In this document: positions 6,230-14,487 of the stretch, piece by piece | How positions within the stretch are numbered: the stretch's first letter is position 1 | Layout of the letters: each line of letters opens with the position of its first letter | Assembly: GCA_937925595.1 (NCBI GenBank) | Contig: CALALQ010000076.1 | Coordinates: 1 to 14,487, forward strand | DNA from: an uncultured Demequina sp. | Lineage (GTDB): Bacteria > Actinomycetota > Actinomycetes > Actinomycetales > Demequinaceae | Reading direction: 5' to 3' | DNA: 14,487 nucleotides | The notes under the pieces: generated by a model | The model's input: the letters and a program-made list of their open reading frames with translations, nothing else | Database searches by the model: none | Told to the model about the DNA's origin: nothing | Translations under genes and position numbers: made by a program

Positions 6230-7863
6230 TGTCGAGCCTGAACTCCCTCCTCCCATCGCGCCGCGACTACGCGGGACTGAGCCGCACCTGGCGCGTTGAC
6301 GCGCTCGCGGGCCTCACCGTCGGAGTCGTCGCACTGCCGCTTGCCCTCGCGTTCGGCGTCTCGAGCGGCGCCGGGGCAGAAGCCGGCATCGTCACCGCGA
6401 TCGTCGCGGGATTCGTCGCGGCGATCTTCGGCGGATCAAACGTCCAGGTATCCGGCCCCACTGGCGCCATGGTCGTGGTCCTCTCGCCCGTCATCGCCTC
6501 GCACGGCATGGGAGCGCTCGCGCTCGTGACTGTGATGGCTGGCGTGATCGTGATGGCGGCAGGGGTGCTGCGGCTCGGGTCGGTCGTCGGCGCGATTCCG
6601 TGGCCCGTCATTGAGGGGTTCACGGCTGGGATCGCGATCATCATCTTCCTTCAGCAAGTCCCGGCGGCCGTGGGCAGTCCGCCCGTGGGCCACGAGACCA
6701 ACGCGGCGCTCGCGGCGCTGCGCGCGCTCGGCAACGCGACATGGGCCGACGCTTGGACCACCTTGGTCATCGTCCTCGCCGTGGCGGCAATCATGGTGGG
6801 TCTGCGCAGGTTTGGCACTCGCGTTCCGGCATCGATGCTCGCGATTGTCGTGGTCACGATTGGCGCCAAGCTGCTGGGTTGGAACGTGCCCGTCATCGGC
6901 GAGCTGCCCGCGACGCTTCCACCTCCCGTGCTGCCCGAGGTGTCCTGGTCGCAGCTCACGGTGCTCGCCGGACCCGCCCTGACCATCGCCGCTCTCGCGG
7001 GAATCGAATCTCTCCTGTCAGCCCGCGTCGCATCCCTCCACTCCGACACCGGTCGCTACGACGGTGACCGCGAACTGGTGGGTCAGGGATTGGCCTCCAT
7101 AGCGTCGGGCCTGTTTGGTGGAATGCCTGCTACTGGAGCGATTGCACGTACGGCAGTGAATGTGAAGACCGGCGCGAGGACGCGACTGGCGGCGGTGGTG
7201 CATGCGGTGGCGCTGCTCGTCATTGTGATGGTGGGGGCGTCGCTCGTGAGTGGAATTCCGCTCGCTGCGCTCGCCGGGATTCTCATGGTGACGGCGGTGA
7301 CGATGGTGCCCGCGAAGTCGGTGTCGACGGTCATTCGCACGTCACGAGGCAGCGCGGCGGTATTCATGGTGACCGCGGCGGTGACGGTCGCTGTTGACCT
7401 CATCTATGCCGTGATCGTGGGAGTGCTGGTCGCCGCGTTCTTCGCTCTGCGATCGCTCGCGAGATCGGCGGGCGTGCACCGCGAGGATCTTCCTGGGCAT
7501 CCGGTCGCGGGCGATGAGCGCATTGCGCTGTTCCGCATCGACGGCGCGCTGTTCTTCGCGGCAGCGGATCGCGTGCTGGACCGCGTGAGCCACATTGAGG
7601 ACGTCAACGTGGTGATCCTGCGCATGTCGCAGGTGCAGCTCATGGACTCGACGGGCGCCCAAGTGCTCACGGATCTGGTGACCTCGCTAGAGCGCCGCGG
7701 CATCACGGTGCTCGTGAAGGGAATCCGGCCGCAGCATCTGGAGCTCGCGACGCGGGTGGGCGTGCTCAAGGCGGTCCGCGACCCCAAGCACATCTTCGAG
7801 GACCTCGACAGCGCCGTGGCGCACGCGCGCGATCACATAGCGAGGCTCGACGCCGCGATGTAG
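6229..7863 (+). CDS. SulP-family anion transporter with C-terminal STAS domain
   Basis: The 544-residue integral membrane protein begins with a short cytoplasmic part followed by the SulP entry region WRVDALAGLTVGVVALPLAL (residues 21-40). The conserved FGGSNVQVSGPTGAMVVVL motif of the transport core comes next, and many hydrophobic helices run to about residue 425. The remaining ~116 residues are a STAS domain (IALFRIDGALFFAAADRV onward), with the loop MDSTGAQ (Asp473, Ser474), equivalent to the phosphorylated loop of anti-sigma antagonists. Family members carry sulfate, bicarbonate or other anions, with proton or sodium coupling; the substrate cannot be read from the sequence. It is co-transcribed with the ArsR gene, whose stop codon it overlaps by one base. 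Confidence 0.92.
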   Translation: MSSLNSLLPSRRDYAGLSRTWRVDALAGLTVGVVALPLALAFGVSSGAGAEAGIVTAIVAGFVAAIFGGSNVQVSGPTGAMVVVLSPVIASHGMGALALVTVMAGVIVMAAGVLRLGSVVGAIPWPVIEGFTAGIAIIIFLQQVPAAVGSPPVGHETNAALAALRALGNATWADAWTTLVIVLAVAAIMVGLRRFGTRVPASMLAIVVVTIGAKLLGWNVPVIGELPATLPPPVLPEVSWSQLTVLAGPALTIAALAGIESLLSARVASLHSDTGRYDGDRELVGQGLASIASGLFGGMPATGAIARTAVNVKTGARTRLAAVVHAVALLVIVMVGASLVSGIPLAALAGILMVTAVTMVPAKSVSTVIRTSRGSAAVFMVTAAVTVAVDLIYAVIVGVLVAAFFALRSLARSAGVHREDLPGHPVAGDERIALFRIDGALFFAAADRVLDRVSHIEDVNVVILRMSQVQLMDSTGAQVLTDLVTSLERRGITVLVKGIRPQHLELATRVGVLKAVRDPKHIFEDLDSAVAHARDHIARLDAAM

Positions 7864-7888
7864 GGGGCCGCCCCGCCCCGCCCCCGGG

Positions 7889-8059
7889 GGTTTAGGCAAC
7901 TCACTCGCACCTCCGGTGCTCGCGGGGCGAGTTTTAGGCACGTGAGTTGCACCTCGCCGATGTGAGACCGGTTGGCGATGGTGCATCCCGTCAAGTGCCA
8001 GTGGTGTGCCTAAACCAAGGCGCGAGACCCCAAGAGTGTGCAAGTGAGTTGCCTAAACC
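7889..8059. repeat. 171-nt nested palindromic element with four copies of a TTTAGGCA motif
   Basis: The outer arms (7889-7910 and 8038-8059) match as an inverted repeat at 21 of 22 positions; their core is GGTTTAGGCAACTCACT. A second pair of TTTAGGCA copies sits inside (7933-7940 forward, 8007-8014 reversed), almost symmetric about the same centre. An inner stem pairs TGCACC-TCGCC (7948-7958) with GGCGA-t-GGTGCA (7974-7985), leaving a 15-nt loop. It fills most of the 218-nt gap between two converging genes and may stop transcription from both sides. A short CCCCCGGGGG (7881-7890) touches its left edge. No coding frame is apparent here. Confidence 0.8.
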
Positions 8060-8081
8060 ATGGGGAGGGGTGGGTGCAGAA

Positions 8082-10325
8082 CTAGATCTTCACCTCGAAC
8101 GGCGTCACGAGCAGATCGGAGAGGCGCGACGATGGACCCACGAGCAGCTCAAATGCCCCCGGCTCCACCACGCGCTTTCCAGCCGCGTTGACGATCGTGC
8201 ACTCGGAAACCGGCACCTCGAGCGCTACGTCCGCGCTCTCGCCGGGCTCAAGCGACACATGGGTGAAGGCCTTGAACTCGCGGTCCGCCCACGTCGCAGA
8301 GGTGTTGACGTCGCGCACGTACGCCTGCACCGTCTCGAGCACAGGGCGCGCGCCGGTGTTCGTCACGCGAACGCTCGCGCGCACCGTGTCCTCCGGACGC
8401 AGGACGCTCAACTCGATCGACAGATCGCTGTACTCAACACTCGAGTACGACAGCCCTTCGCCGAACACGAACTGCGGCTCCTGAGTGAGGTCGGCATAGC
8501 GAGTGCCGTGCTGCGCGTTGATCTGGTTGTAGAACGTGGGCTGCTGTCCCACGTGGCGCGGCCATGAAATGGGCAGGCGGCCCGTGGGCTCGATCTCGCC
8601 GAAGATCAGTTCGGCGAGCGCTCGTCCGCCCTCCATGCCGGGGTTCGCGGCCCAGATGATCGCGGCGGCCTTCTCCGCAGAAGGCGGCAGCACGTGCGGC
8701 TTCGACGCGAGCACCACGAGCACCACCTGAACTCCCGTCTCCACGAGCGCGTCGAGCAGCGCGATCTGGCCGCCCTGCAACTCGAGGGTGGCCGTGGAGC
8801 GGCCTTCGCCCACGAGGTAGATGCAGTCACCGAGCACGGCAACCACAGCGTCGGCGCCTTCCGTGGCGGCGACGGCCGCCGCGATCTGCTCGGGGTCGGG
8901 CGCAACCGGCGCGGCAATCGGGTGACGCGGCTGCCCGTCCGCATAGAACTCACCGTCGGGATCGGGGATCGTGGTGACGATCTCCGCACCGCGCTCGTAC
9001 ACCACCTCGACACCAGGGCCAACGAGTTCCCGCACGCCATCGAGCACGGTGGTGATCTGCTCGCGCCGGTGGCCGTCGGGCAGCCAGTCCGCCTGGCCCG
9101 AGTTACCTGCCCAGTCGCCCAATTGATACTGCGCATCGTCGGCATTGGGACCCACCACTGCGATCTTCTTCATGCCCGACGCTGTGAGCGGCAAGGTGCC
9201 ATCGTTGCGCAGGAGCACGAGAGACCTGCGCGCCACCTTGAGGTTCAGAGCGGTGTGTTCGGGCGAGCCGATGACCTGGGCCTGCCGGTCAAGGTCAGGG
9301 ACTCGCGGGTTCTCGAACAGGCCGAGTTCGAACTTCAGCGTGAGGATGCGCGACACGGCGGCGTCGATGTGCGCCTCGTCGAGCAGCCCCTGGGCCACAG
9401 CCTGCTGCGCGCCCTCGAAGAATGCGGGCGTCGTCATGATCATGTCGTTGCCGGCGTTGACCGCGGCCGCCCCTGCCTGCGCGTAGTCGGGGAAGAGGCG
9501 CTGCTCGCGGACGAGGTTGCCCACGTTGTCCCAGTCGGTGACGAGGGTGCCGGTGTAGCCCCACTCGCCGCGCAGCACGTCGTTGAGGAGCCACTTGTTG
9601 ATCGTGATGGGCACGCCGTCGGTGGCCTGGTAGCCGAGCATGAAACTCGCGACGCCCTCTCGAGCCACGCGCTCAAAAGGCGGCAGATACCAGGAACGGA
9701 GCTTGCGCTGAGAGATGTCGGCCTCGGACGCGTCGCGACCGCCTTGAGTCTCCGAGTACCCGGCGAAGTGCTTTGCGGTGGCGAGGATGGCGTCGGGGTC
9801 ATTCAGGCCGTCGCCCTGGTAGCCGCGCACCATGGCGGACGCGAGTTCGCCAATGAGGAACGGGTCTTCGCCGAACGTCTCATCGACGCGTCCCCAGCGC
9901 AGGTCACGGGCGATGCACAGCACGGGGGAGAAGGTCCAGTGGATGCCGGTGGGCGCCACCTCAATCGCCGTTGCGCGGGCGACGGCCTCAAGCAGTCCGG
10001 GATCGAACGATGCCGCCATGCCCAGCTGCGTGGGGAAGATCGTGGCGCCGTCGAAGAACGAGTGACCGTGTATGCAGTCGTCGCCAATGAGCAGGGGGAT
10101 CTGAAGACGGGTCTGCTTCACCAGTTCGTGAGCGCGCGCAAGGCTTTCGGGAGAGGCGTGCAGCAGCGAGCCGACGTTGTACTCAAGGACGTACTCATCG
10201 ACGCCGTTCTTCGCGTCGAGCTGGAGCATCTGTCCCACCTTCTCTGCGAGCGTCATGCGCGAGACGAGGTCCGCGACGCGGTCGGCGACGGGAAGGCTGG
10301 AGTCGAGGTAAGCGGCATTGGTCAC
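8082..10325 (-). CDS. Glycoside hydrolase family 3 beta-glucosidase (BglX-like), intracellular
   Basis: The 747-residue protein has the full GH3 architecture. The N-terminal TIM-barrel domain carries GDDCIHGHS (residues 81-89), WGRVDETFGEDPFL (144-157) and KHFAGY (185-190), whose Lys-His pair binds the sugar. LVTDWDNVGN supplies the nucleophile Asp264. The alpha/beta sandwich domain follows (about 400-640). Last is a C-terminal fibronectin-III-like domain (about 650-747, with VRVTNTGARPVLETVQAYV). Members release glucose or related sugars from the non-reducing end of beta-glucosides. There is no signal peptide, so it likely works on imported oligosaccharides. GTG at 10325 was chosen because homology (YLDSSLPVADRVADLVSRMTL) starts there and a promoter -10 ends 7 nt upstream, which implies a leaderless message. 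It is divergent from a TetR gene. Confidence 0.92.
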   Translation of the reverse strand: MTNAAYLDSSLPVADRVADLVSRMTLAEKVGQMLQLDAKNGVDEYVLEYNVGSLLHASPESLARAHELVKQTRLQIPLLIGDDCIHGHSFFDGATIFPTQLGMAASFDPGLLEAVARATAIEVAPTGIHWTFSPVLCIARDLRWGRVDETFGEDPFLIGELASAMVRGYQGDGLNDPDAILATAKHFAGYSETQGGRDASEADISQRKLRSWYLPPFERVAREGVASFMLGYQATDGVPITINKWLLNDVLRGEWGYTGTLVTDWDNVGNLVREQRLFPDYAQAGAAAVNAGNDMIMTTPAFFEGAQQAVAQGLLDEAHIDAAVSRILTLKFELGLFENPRVPDLDRQAQVIGSPEHTALNLKVARRSLVLLRNDGTLPLTASGMKKIAVVGPNADDAQYQLGDWAGNSGQADWLPDGHRREQITTVLDGVRELVGPGVEVVYERGAEIVTTIPDPDGEFYADGQPRHPIAAPVAPDPEQIAAAVAATEGADAVVAVLGDCIYLVGEGRSTATLELQGGQIALLDALVETGVQVVLVVLASKPHVLPPSAEKAAAIIWAANPGMEGGRALAELIFGEIEPTGRLPISWPRHVGQQPTFYNQINAQHGTRYADLTQEPQFVFGEGLSYSSVEYSDLSIELSVLRPEDTVRASVRVTNTGARPVLETVQAYVRDVNTSATWADREFKAFTHVSLEPGESADVALEVPVSECTIVNAAGKRVVEPGAFELLVGPSSRLSDLLVTPFEVKI

Positions 10326-10332
10326 GCCCGCC

Positions 10333-10361
10333 AGTGTAACCCACCACCTACCGTGTGGTAA
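10333..10361 (-). promoter_or_regulatory. Leaderless beta-glucosidase promoter with overlapping palindrome
   Basis: Read on the minus strand, TTACCA (plus 10356-10361), a 17-nt spacer and TACACT (plus 10333-10338) form a promoter with four of six consensus matches in each hexamer. Only 7 nt separate the -10 from the GTG start, so transcription should begin at or next to the start codon. The palindrome TACC-GTGT-GGTA (10349-10360) covers the -35, and weaker outer matches extend it. This is a plausible site for the adjacent TetR protein, which could then control both directions. Confidence 0.55.
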
Positions 10362-10407
10362 GTTGCCTCTGCTAGGGTTTTCTACCGCCGGTCGAAAGGG
10401 GATCGCT

Positions 10408-10974
10408 GTGGCTGAGTCGGAGCGTGGCGCCGCCACTCGTGAGCACATTCTCAACACCGCCACCGCGATGTTCGGCGAGGCCGGTTACCGCGGAGCCTCG
10501 CTGCGCGACATCGCCGCTCGCTGCGGCCTGACGCACCCGGGTCTGCTCTATCACTTCCCCACGAAGGCCGGCCTGCTCGAGGCAGTGCTCATGCGTCGCG
10601 ACCAGGAGGACTCGCGCGCCGGAGTCAACGCCCACGGCCTGGAAGCACTTGAGTCCCTCGTTCGCACCGCGCGCAAGAACATGAGCACTCGCGGTCTCGT
10701 CGAGCTCTTCGCAACGCTGTCCGCGGAGTCCGCCGCTCCCGATCACCCCGCGCACGACTACTTCGTGCAGCGCTACAAGCGCGTATGCGCGGAGGTCGCC
10801 AAGCACTATGAAGAGATGCGCCAGGACGGAGTGCTGCGCGACGGCATCGACCCCGTCGACGCTGGCCGCCAGTGGGTCGCCCTCATGGACGGCCTGCAGA
10901 TCCAGTGGCTGCTCGACGACTCCATCGACATGGCAGGCGTGCTCGACGCGCACCTCAGGGCACAACTCAAGTAG
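10408..10974 (+). CDS. TetR-family transcriptional regulator
   Basis: The 188-residue protein has a TetR N-terminal DNA-binding domain. REHILNTATAMFGEAGYRGASLRDIAARCGL holds helices 1-2 and the start of the helix-turn-helix. THPGLLYHFPTKAGLLEAVL contains the recognition helix and the family-typical YHF-x-x-K. The C-terminal ligand and dimer domain (about residues 65-188) is all-helical and resembles the BetI/TetR_C_6-like group; the ligand is unknown. The start GTG at 10408 is set by GAAAGGGGA (10394-10402), five bases upstream. An in-frame start at 10318 would run through the shared promoter region and adds no TetR-like sequence. It is divergent from the beta-glucosidase with an 82-nt gap, so a role in sugar-responsive repression of that enzyme is inferred. 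Confidence 0.88.
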   Translation: MAESERGAATREHILNTATAMFGEAGYRGASLRDIAARCGLTHPGLLYHFPTKAGLLEAVLMRRDQEDSRAGVNAHGLEALESLVRTARKNMSTRGLVELFATLSAESAAPDHPAHDYFVQRYKRVCAEVAKHYEEMRQDGVLRDGIDPVDAGRQWVALMDGLQIQWLLDDSIDMAGVLDAHLRAQLK

Positions 10975-10992
10975 GCGCCCGCCCGACGCTGG

Positions 10993-12903
<1,911 letters not shown>

Positions 12904-12910
12904 GAGTCTG

Positions 12911-12916
12911 ACTCTA
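12911..12916 (-). promoter_or_regulatory. Probable leaderless -10 box of the oligopeptidase gene
   Basis: TAGAGT on the minus strand fits the actinobacterial TANNNT pattern. It ends 7 nt before the ATG, the same spacing as at the beta-glucosidase gene. No clear -35 is present. Confidence 0.4.
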
Positions 12917-12965
12917 GGCGTTTTCGCACGCTTCTCCGCACGAAATCAGGGGTGTTAGGCAGTGG

Positions 12966-13009
12966 TGGGACTGTGGTCCCAGGAGATCGCCTCTACCCGC
13001 CCCTAACTT
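12966..13009 (+). promoter_or_regulatory. DosR/DevR-like palindrome plus -10 upstream of the first DoxX gene
   Basis: GGGACT-GTG-GTCCC (12967-12980) lies inside a 6-4-6 palindrome (12966-12981). It has the same core and spacing as the DosR/DevR box, GGGACT-N3-GTCCC; the centre (GTG in place of WWA) and the flanks differ. A -10-like TAACTT sits at 13004-13009 without a -35. Transcription would start near 13016, putting the centre of the palindrome at about -42, the classic position for an activator that replaces the -35 contact. A leader of about 59 nt with GAGGAG before ATG 13075 would follow. Confidence 0.45.
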
Positions 13010-13074
13010 TTCAAGTGGGCGCTACCCCCGGTGCCCCGGACTCACAAGGTTCGTGTGATGAGGAGAAAAACATC

Positions 13075-13653
13075 ATGGCAACGACGCTCGAAGCCTCGAC
13101 CGAGGCACCTGTTCTGACTGGCAAGAAGTTCGGCTGGACCTTCCTCAGCCTGACCCGCATTGGCCTTGGCTTCATCTTCCTGTGGGCCTTCCTCGACAAG
13201 CTCATCGGCCTGGGCTTCAGCACCTGCCGCTCCGTCGCCGAAGACGGCACCACGAGCATCGCCGTGATGTGCGAGAAGGCCTGGCTCAAGGGCGGTCACG
13301 TGACTGAGGGTTACCTCGTCTACGGAGGCAACCCCGACAGCCCCTTCAACGACTTCTTCGTGAGCCTGGGCGGCCAGCGCTGGACGGACTGGATCTTCAT
13401 GATCGGCCTGCTCGGCATCGGTCTCGCCCTCATCCTGGGCATTGGCACCAAGGTTGCGGCCTGGTCTGGCGCGGCAATGCTGCTCTTCATGTACCTGACC
13501 CAGATGTGGCCCACCACCAACCCCATCCTCGACGACCACATCATCTACGCGCTCGCCGTGATCGGCATCGTGTACGTCGAATTGGGACACCAGTCCATCG
13601 GACTTGGCAAGGTGTGGCGCAAGCTCGTGGGCGACAAGACCTGGCTCGTCTGA
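13075..13653 (+). CDS. DoxX-family membrane protein, copy 1
   Basis: The 192-residue protein has four predicted membrane helices (about 21-42, 105-123, 126-146, 152-172), the DoxX layout. A loop of about 60 residues between helices 1 and 2 carries two cysteines (Cys51 in FSTCR, Cys66 in MCEKAW) that are kept in the second copy, so a disulfide outside the membrane is possible. The C-terminus is short and basic (VWRKLVGDKTW). DoxX relatives include the small subunit of archaeal thiosulfate:quinone oxidoreductase and redox-homeostasis partners in Actinobacteria; the exact role here is unknown. ATG at 13075 follows GAGGAGAAAAA closely. The gene has its own upstream regulatory region and ends before a strong terminator. 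Confidence 0.85.
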   Translation: MATTLEASTEAPVLTGKKFGWTFLSLTRIGLGFIFLWAFLDKLIGLGFSTCRSVAEDGTTSIAVMCEKAWLKGGHVTEGYLVYGGNPDSPFNDFFVSLGGQRWTDWIFMIGLLGIGLALILGIGTKVAAWSGAAMLLFMYLTQMWPTTNPILDDHIIYALAVIGIVYVELGHQSIGLGKVWRKLVGDKTWLV

Positions 13654-13668
13654 GTTTCCTCCCAAACC

Positions 13669-13702
13669 GAAGGGCCCCTTGGCTACCGCCGAGGGGCCCT
13701 TT
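13669..13702 (+). terminator. Hairpin terminator between the two DoxX genes
   Basis: AAGGGCCCCTTGGC (13670-13683) pairs with GCCGAGGGGCCCTT (13688-13701) around a TACC loop, 14 pairs with one G-U, extended by one more wobble. The downstream T-run is only three bases, so termination may lean on the very stable stem. It starts 16 nt after the first DoxX stop. Confidence 0.75.
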
Positions 13703-13815
13703 GCCATGCCAGGGGATCGCCGTGCCCAAAGCGCACAAATAGGGCGCGCCAGGGCTAGCGTAGAAGGAGGGGGCGGGTCCCCGTCCCTTGTGTGTTCACA
13801 TGGGAGGGAGCACAA

Positions 13816-14397
13816 ATGACCACAGACACGATGGATGCGCCCGCCCCGGAAGCAAAGGCGCTTCCCGGGCACCGAGCTGGCTGGGTCTTCCTCAGCCTCA
13901 CGCGAATCGCCATTGGATTCATCTTCATCTGGGCCTTCTTTGACAAGCTGTTCGGCCTGGGTTTCAGCACGTGCCGCGATGGGGAAAGCGGCGCGGTCAC
14001 CGTGGGCTGCGAGCGCGCCTGGATCAACGGCTCGCGCATCACTGAGGGCTATCTGGGCTCATCGACCGGTCCGTTCGCCGACTTCTTCAAGGACCTCGGC
14101 ACTCAGGCATGGACGGATTGGCCGTTCATGCTTGGCCTGTTCGCCGTGGGGTTCGCGCTGATCTTTGGTGTGGGCACCAAGCTCGCGGCGATCGGCGGTC
14201 CGCTCATGCTCGCCATGATGTACGTGTCTCACGCATGGCCGGGCGCTGGCGGCAACACCACCAACCCCTTCGTCGACGACCACATCCTGCAGATCCTCGC
14301 GATCATCGGCATCGTGCTTGTCGAGCTGGGTCACCAGGCCGTCGGCCTTGGCGAATGGTGGAAGCGCAAGGTGGGCGCCACTCACTGGACGGTCTAG
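13816..14397 (+). CDS. DoxX-family membrane protein, copy 2
   Basis: The 193-residue protein is a close relative of the gene before it. Over the first helix 27 of 33 residues are identical (from GWVFLSLTRI to FSTCR). The same four helices are predicted, and the cysteine pair is kept (Cys53, Cys65), as are TEGYL, TDW, GTK, DDHI and ELGHQ. It differs by a longer, acidic/alanine-rich N-terminus and a GAGGN insertion before helix 4. It must have come from a tandem duplication, followed by divergence of the termini. ATG at 13816 has a strong site GGGAGGGAG five bases upstream. The terminator before it suggests separate expression; TAGCGT at 13756-13761 is a possible -10. Confidence 0.85.
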   Translation: MTTDTMDAPAPEAKALPGHRAGWVFLSLTRIAIGFIFIWAFFDKLFGLGFSTCRDGESGAVTVGCERAWINGSRITEGYLGSSTGPFADFFKDLGTQAWTDWPFMLGLFAVGFALIFGVGTKLAAIGGPLMLAMMYVSHAWPGAGGNTTNPFVDDHILQILAIIGIVLVELGHQAVGLGEWWKRKVGATHWTV

Positions 14398-14412
14398 AGC
14401 GGCCCACCGCCT

Positions 14413-14471
14413 GCGTCCGCACGGCAAATCGCTAGGGCACCCGTTGCGGTGCCCGCGTTCGCACGGCATTT
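14413..14471. repeat. Direct repeats flanking a GC hairpin downstream of DoxX copy 2
   Basis: GCGTCCGCACGGCAAAT (14413-14429) recurs as GCGTTCGCACGGCATTT (14455-14471), 14 of 17 bases, 42 nt apart. Between them GGGCACC-CGTTGC-GGTGCCC (14435-14454) forms a 7-bp hairpin that may end transcription of the DoxX gene, although no T-run follows. The GTTGCGGTGC inside it also occurs (reverse strand) in the palindrome at 5794-5803. The window ends before the element can be bounded. Confidence 0.55.
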
Positions 14472-14487
14472 CCGCCGAGGACGGCCC

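Noticed and set aside
7864..7890. CCCCCGGGGG as a stand-alone intrinsic terminator for SulP
   Set aside because: There is no loop and only TTT after it; the larger nested palindrome is the better candidate.
5713..8059. CRISPR array or transposon ends
   Set aside because: The repeats are nested inverted copies rather than regularly spaced direct repeats, and no transposase or cas gene is present.
8694..10361. Long open plus-strand frame opposite the beta-glucosidase
   Set aside because: No recognisable domain and skewed His/Arg/Val composition; the minus-strand GH3 motifs are unambiguous.
13765..13790. A second DosR-like box upstream of DoxX copy 2
   Set aside because: Only a GGGAC half-site is present on the minus strand; the GTCCC half at the right spacing is missing.

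Overview
The window is GC-rich bacterial DNA with many GTG starts, tightly overlapping genes and apparently leaderless promoters. The proteins resemble those of high-GC Gram-positive Actinobacteria, most likely of the order Micrococcales. This placement rests on codon use and protein style only. No RNA gene, CRISPR array, insertion sequence or phage gene was found. Every long reading frame is metabolic, transport-related or regulatory, so this looks like ordinary chromosome rather than an island.

Layout. A truncated SGNH hydrolase and a small alpha/beta-hydrolase esterase (1-1219, plus) meet a doubtful small membrane-protein gene (1216-1488, minus). Next is a minus-strand operon read from 5633 down to 1590. 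In order of transcription it holds an FMN-dependent luciferase-like monooxygenase (CE1758-like), a MarR regulator, its partner FMN reductase (CE1759-like), a Cof-type HAD phosphatase, an F420:NADP-oxidoreductase-like protein and, 10 nt further on, a small GNAT acetyltransferase. The first five genes are joined by four 4-nt stop/start overlaps, so they are probably made as a translationally coupled set around flavin chemistry. A divergent region (5634-5905) holds a MarR-type palindrome, a 119-nt nested palindrome and an ArsR-type operator. It leads into a cysteine-free ArsR regulator coupled to a SulP anion transporter with a STAS domain (5906-7863, plus).

A 171-nt nested palindromic element (7889-8059) separates SulP from a convergent intracellular GH3 beta-glucosidase (8082-10325, minus). 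The glucosidase is divergent from a TetR regulator (10408-10974, plus), and a palindrome lies over the -35 of the likely leaderless glucosidase promoter. An M3 oligopeptidase (10993-12903, minus), also probably leaderless, converges on the TetR gene. The last part (13075-14397, plus) carries two tandem DoxX-family membrane proteins. The first has an upstream palindrome that matches the DosR/DevR core and spacing, placed about -42 from a possible start site. The pair is separated by a strong hairpin terminator. The window ends in a direct-repeat and hairpin cluster.

No clearly new multi-gene system is visible. The points most worth a second look are the two large nested palindromic intergenic elements, the DosR-like promoter of the DoxX pair, and the flavin operon that adds a HAD phosphatase and an F420/NADP oxidoreductase homologue to a known monooxygenase/reductase duo.
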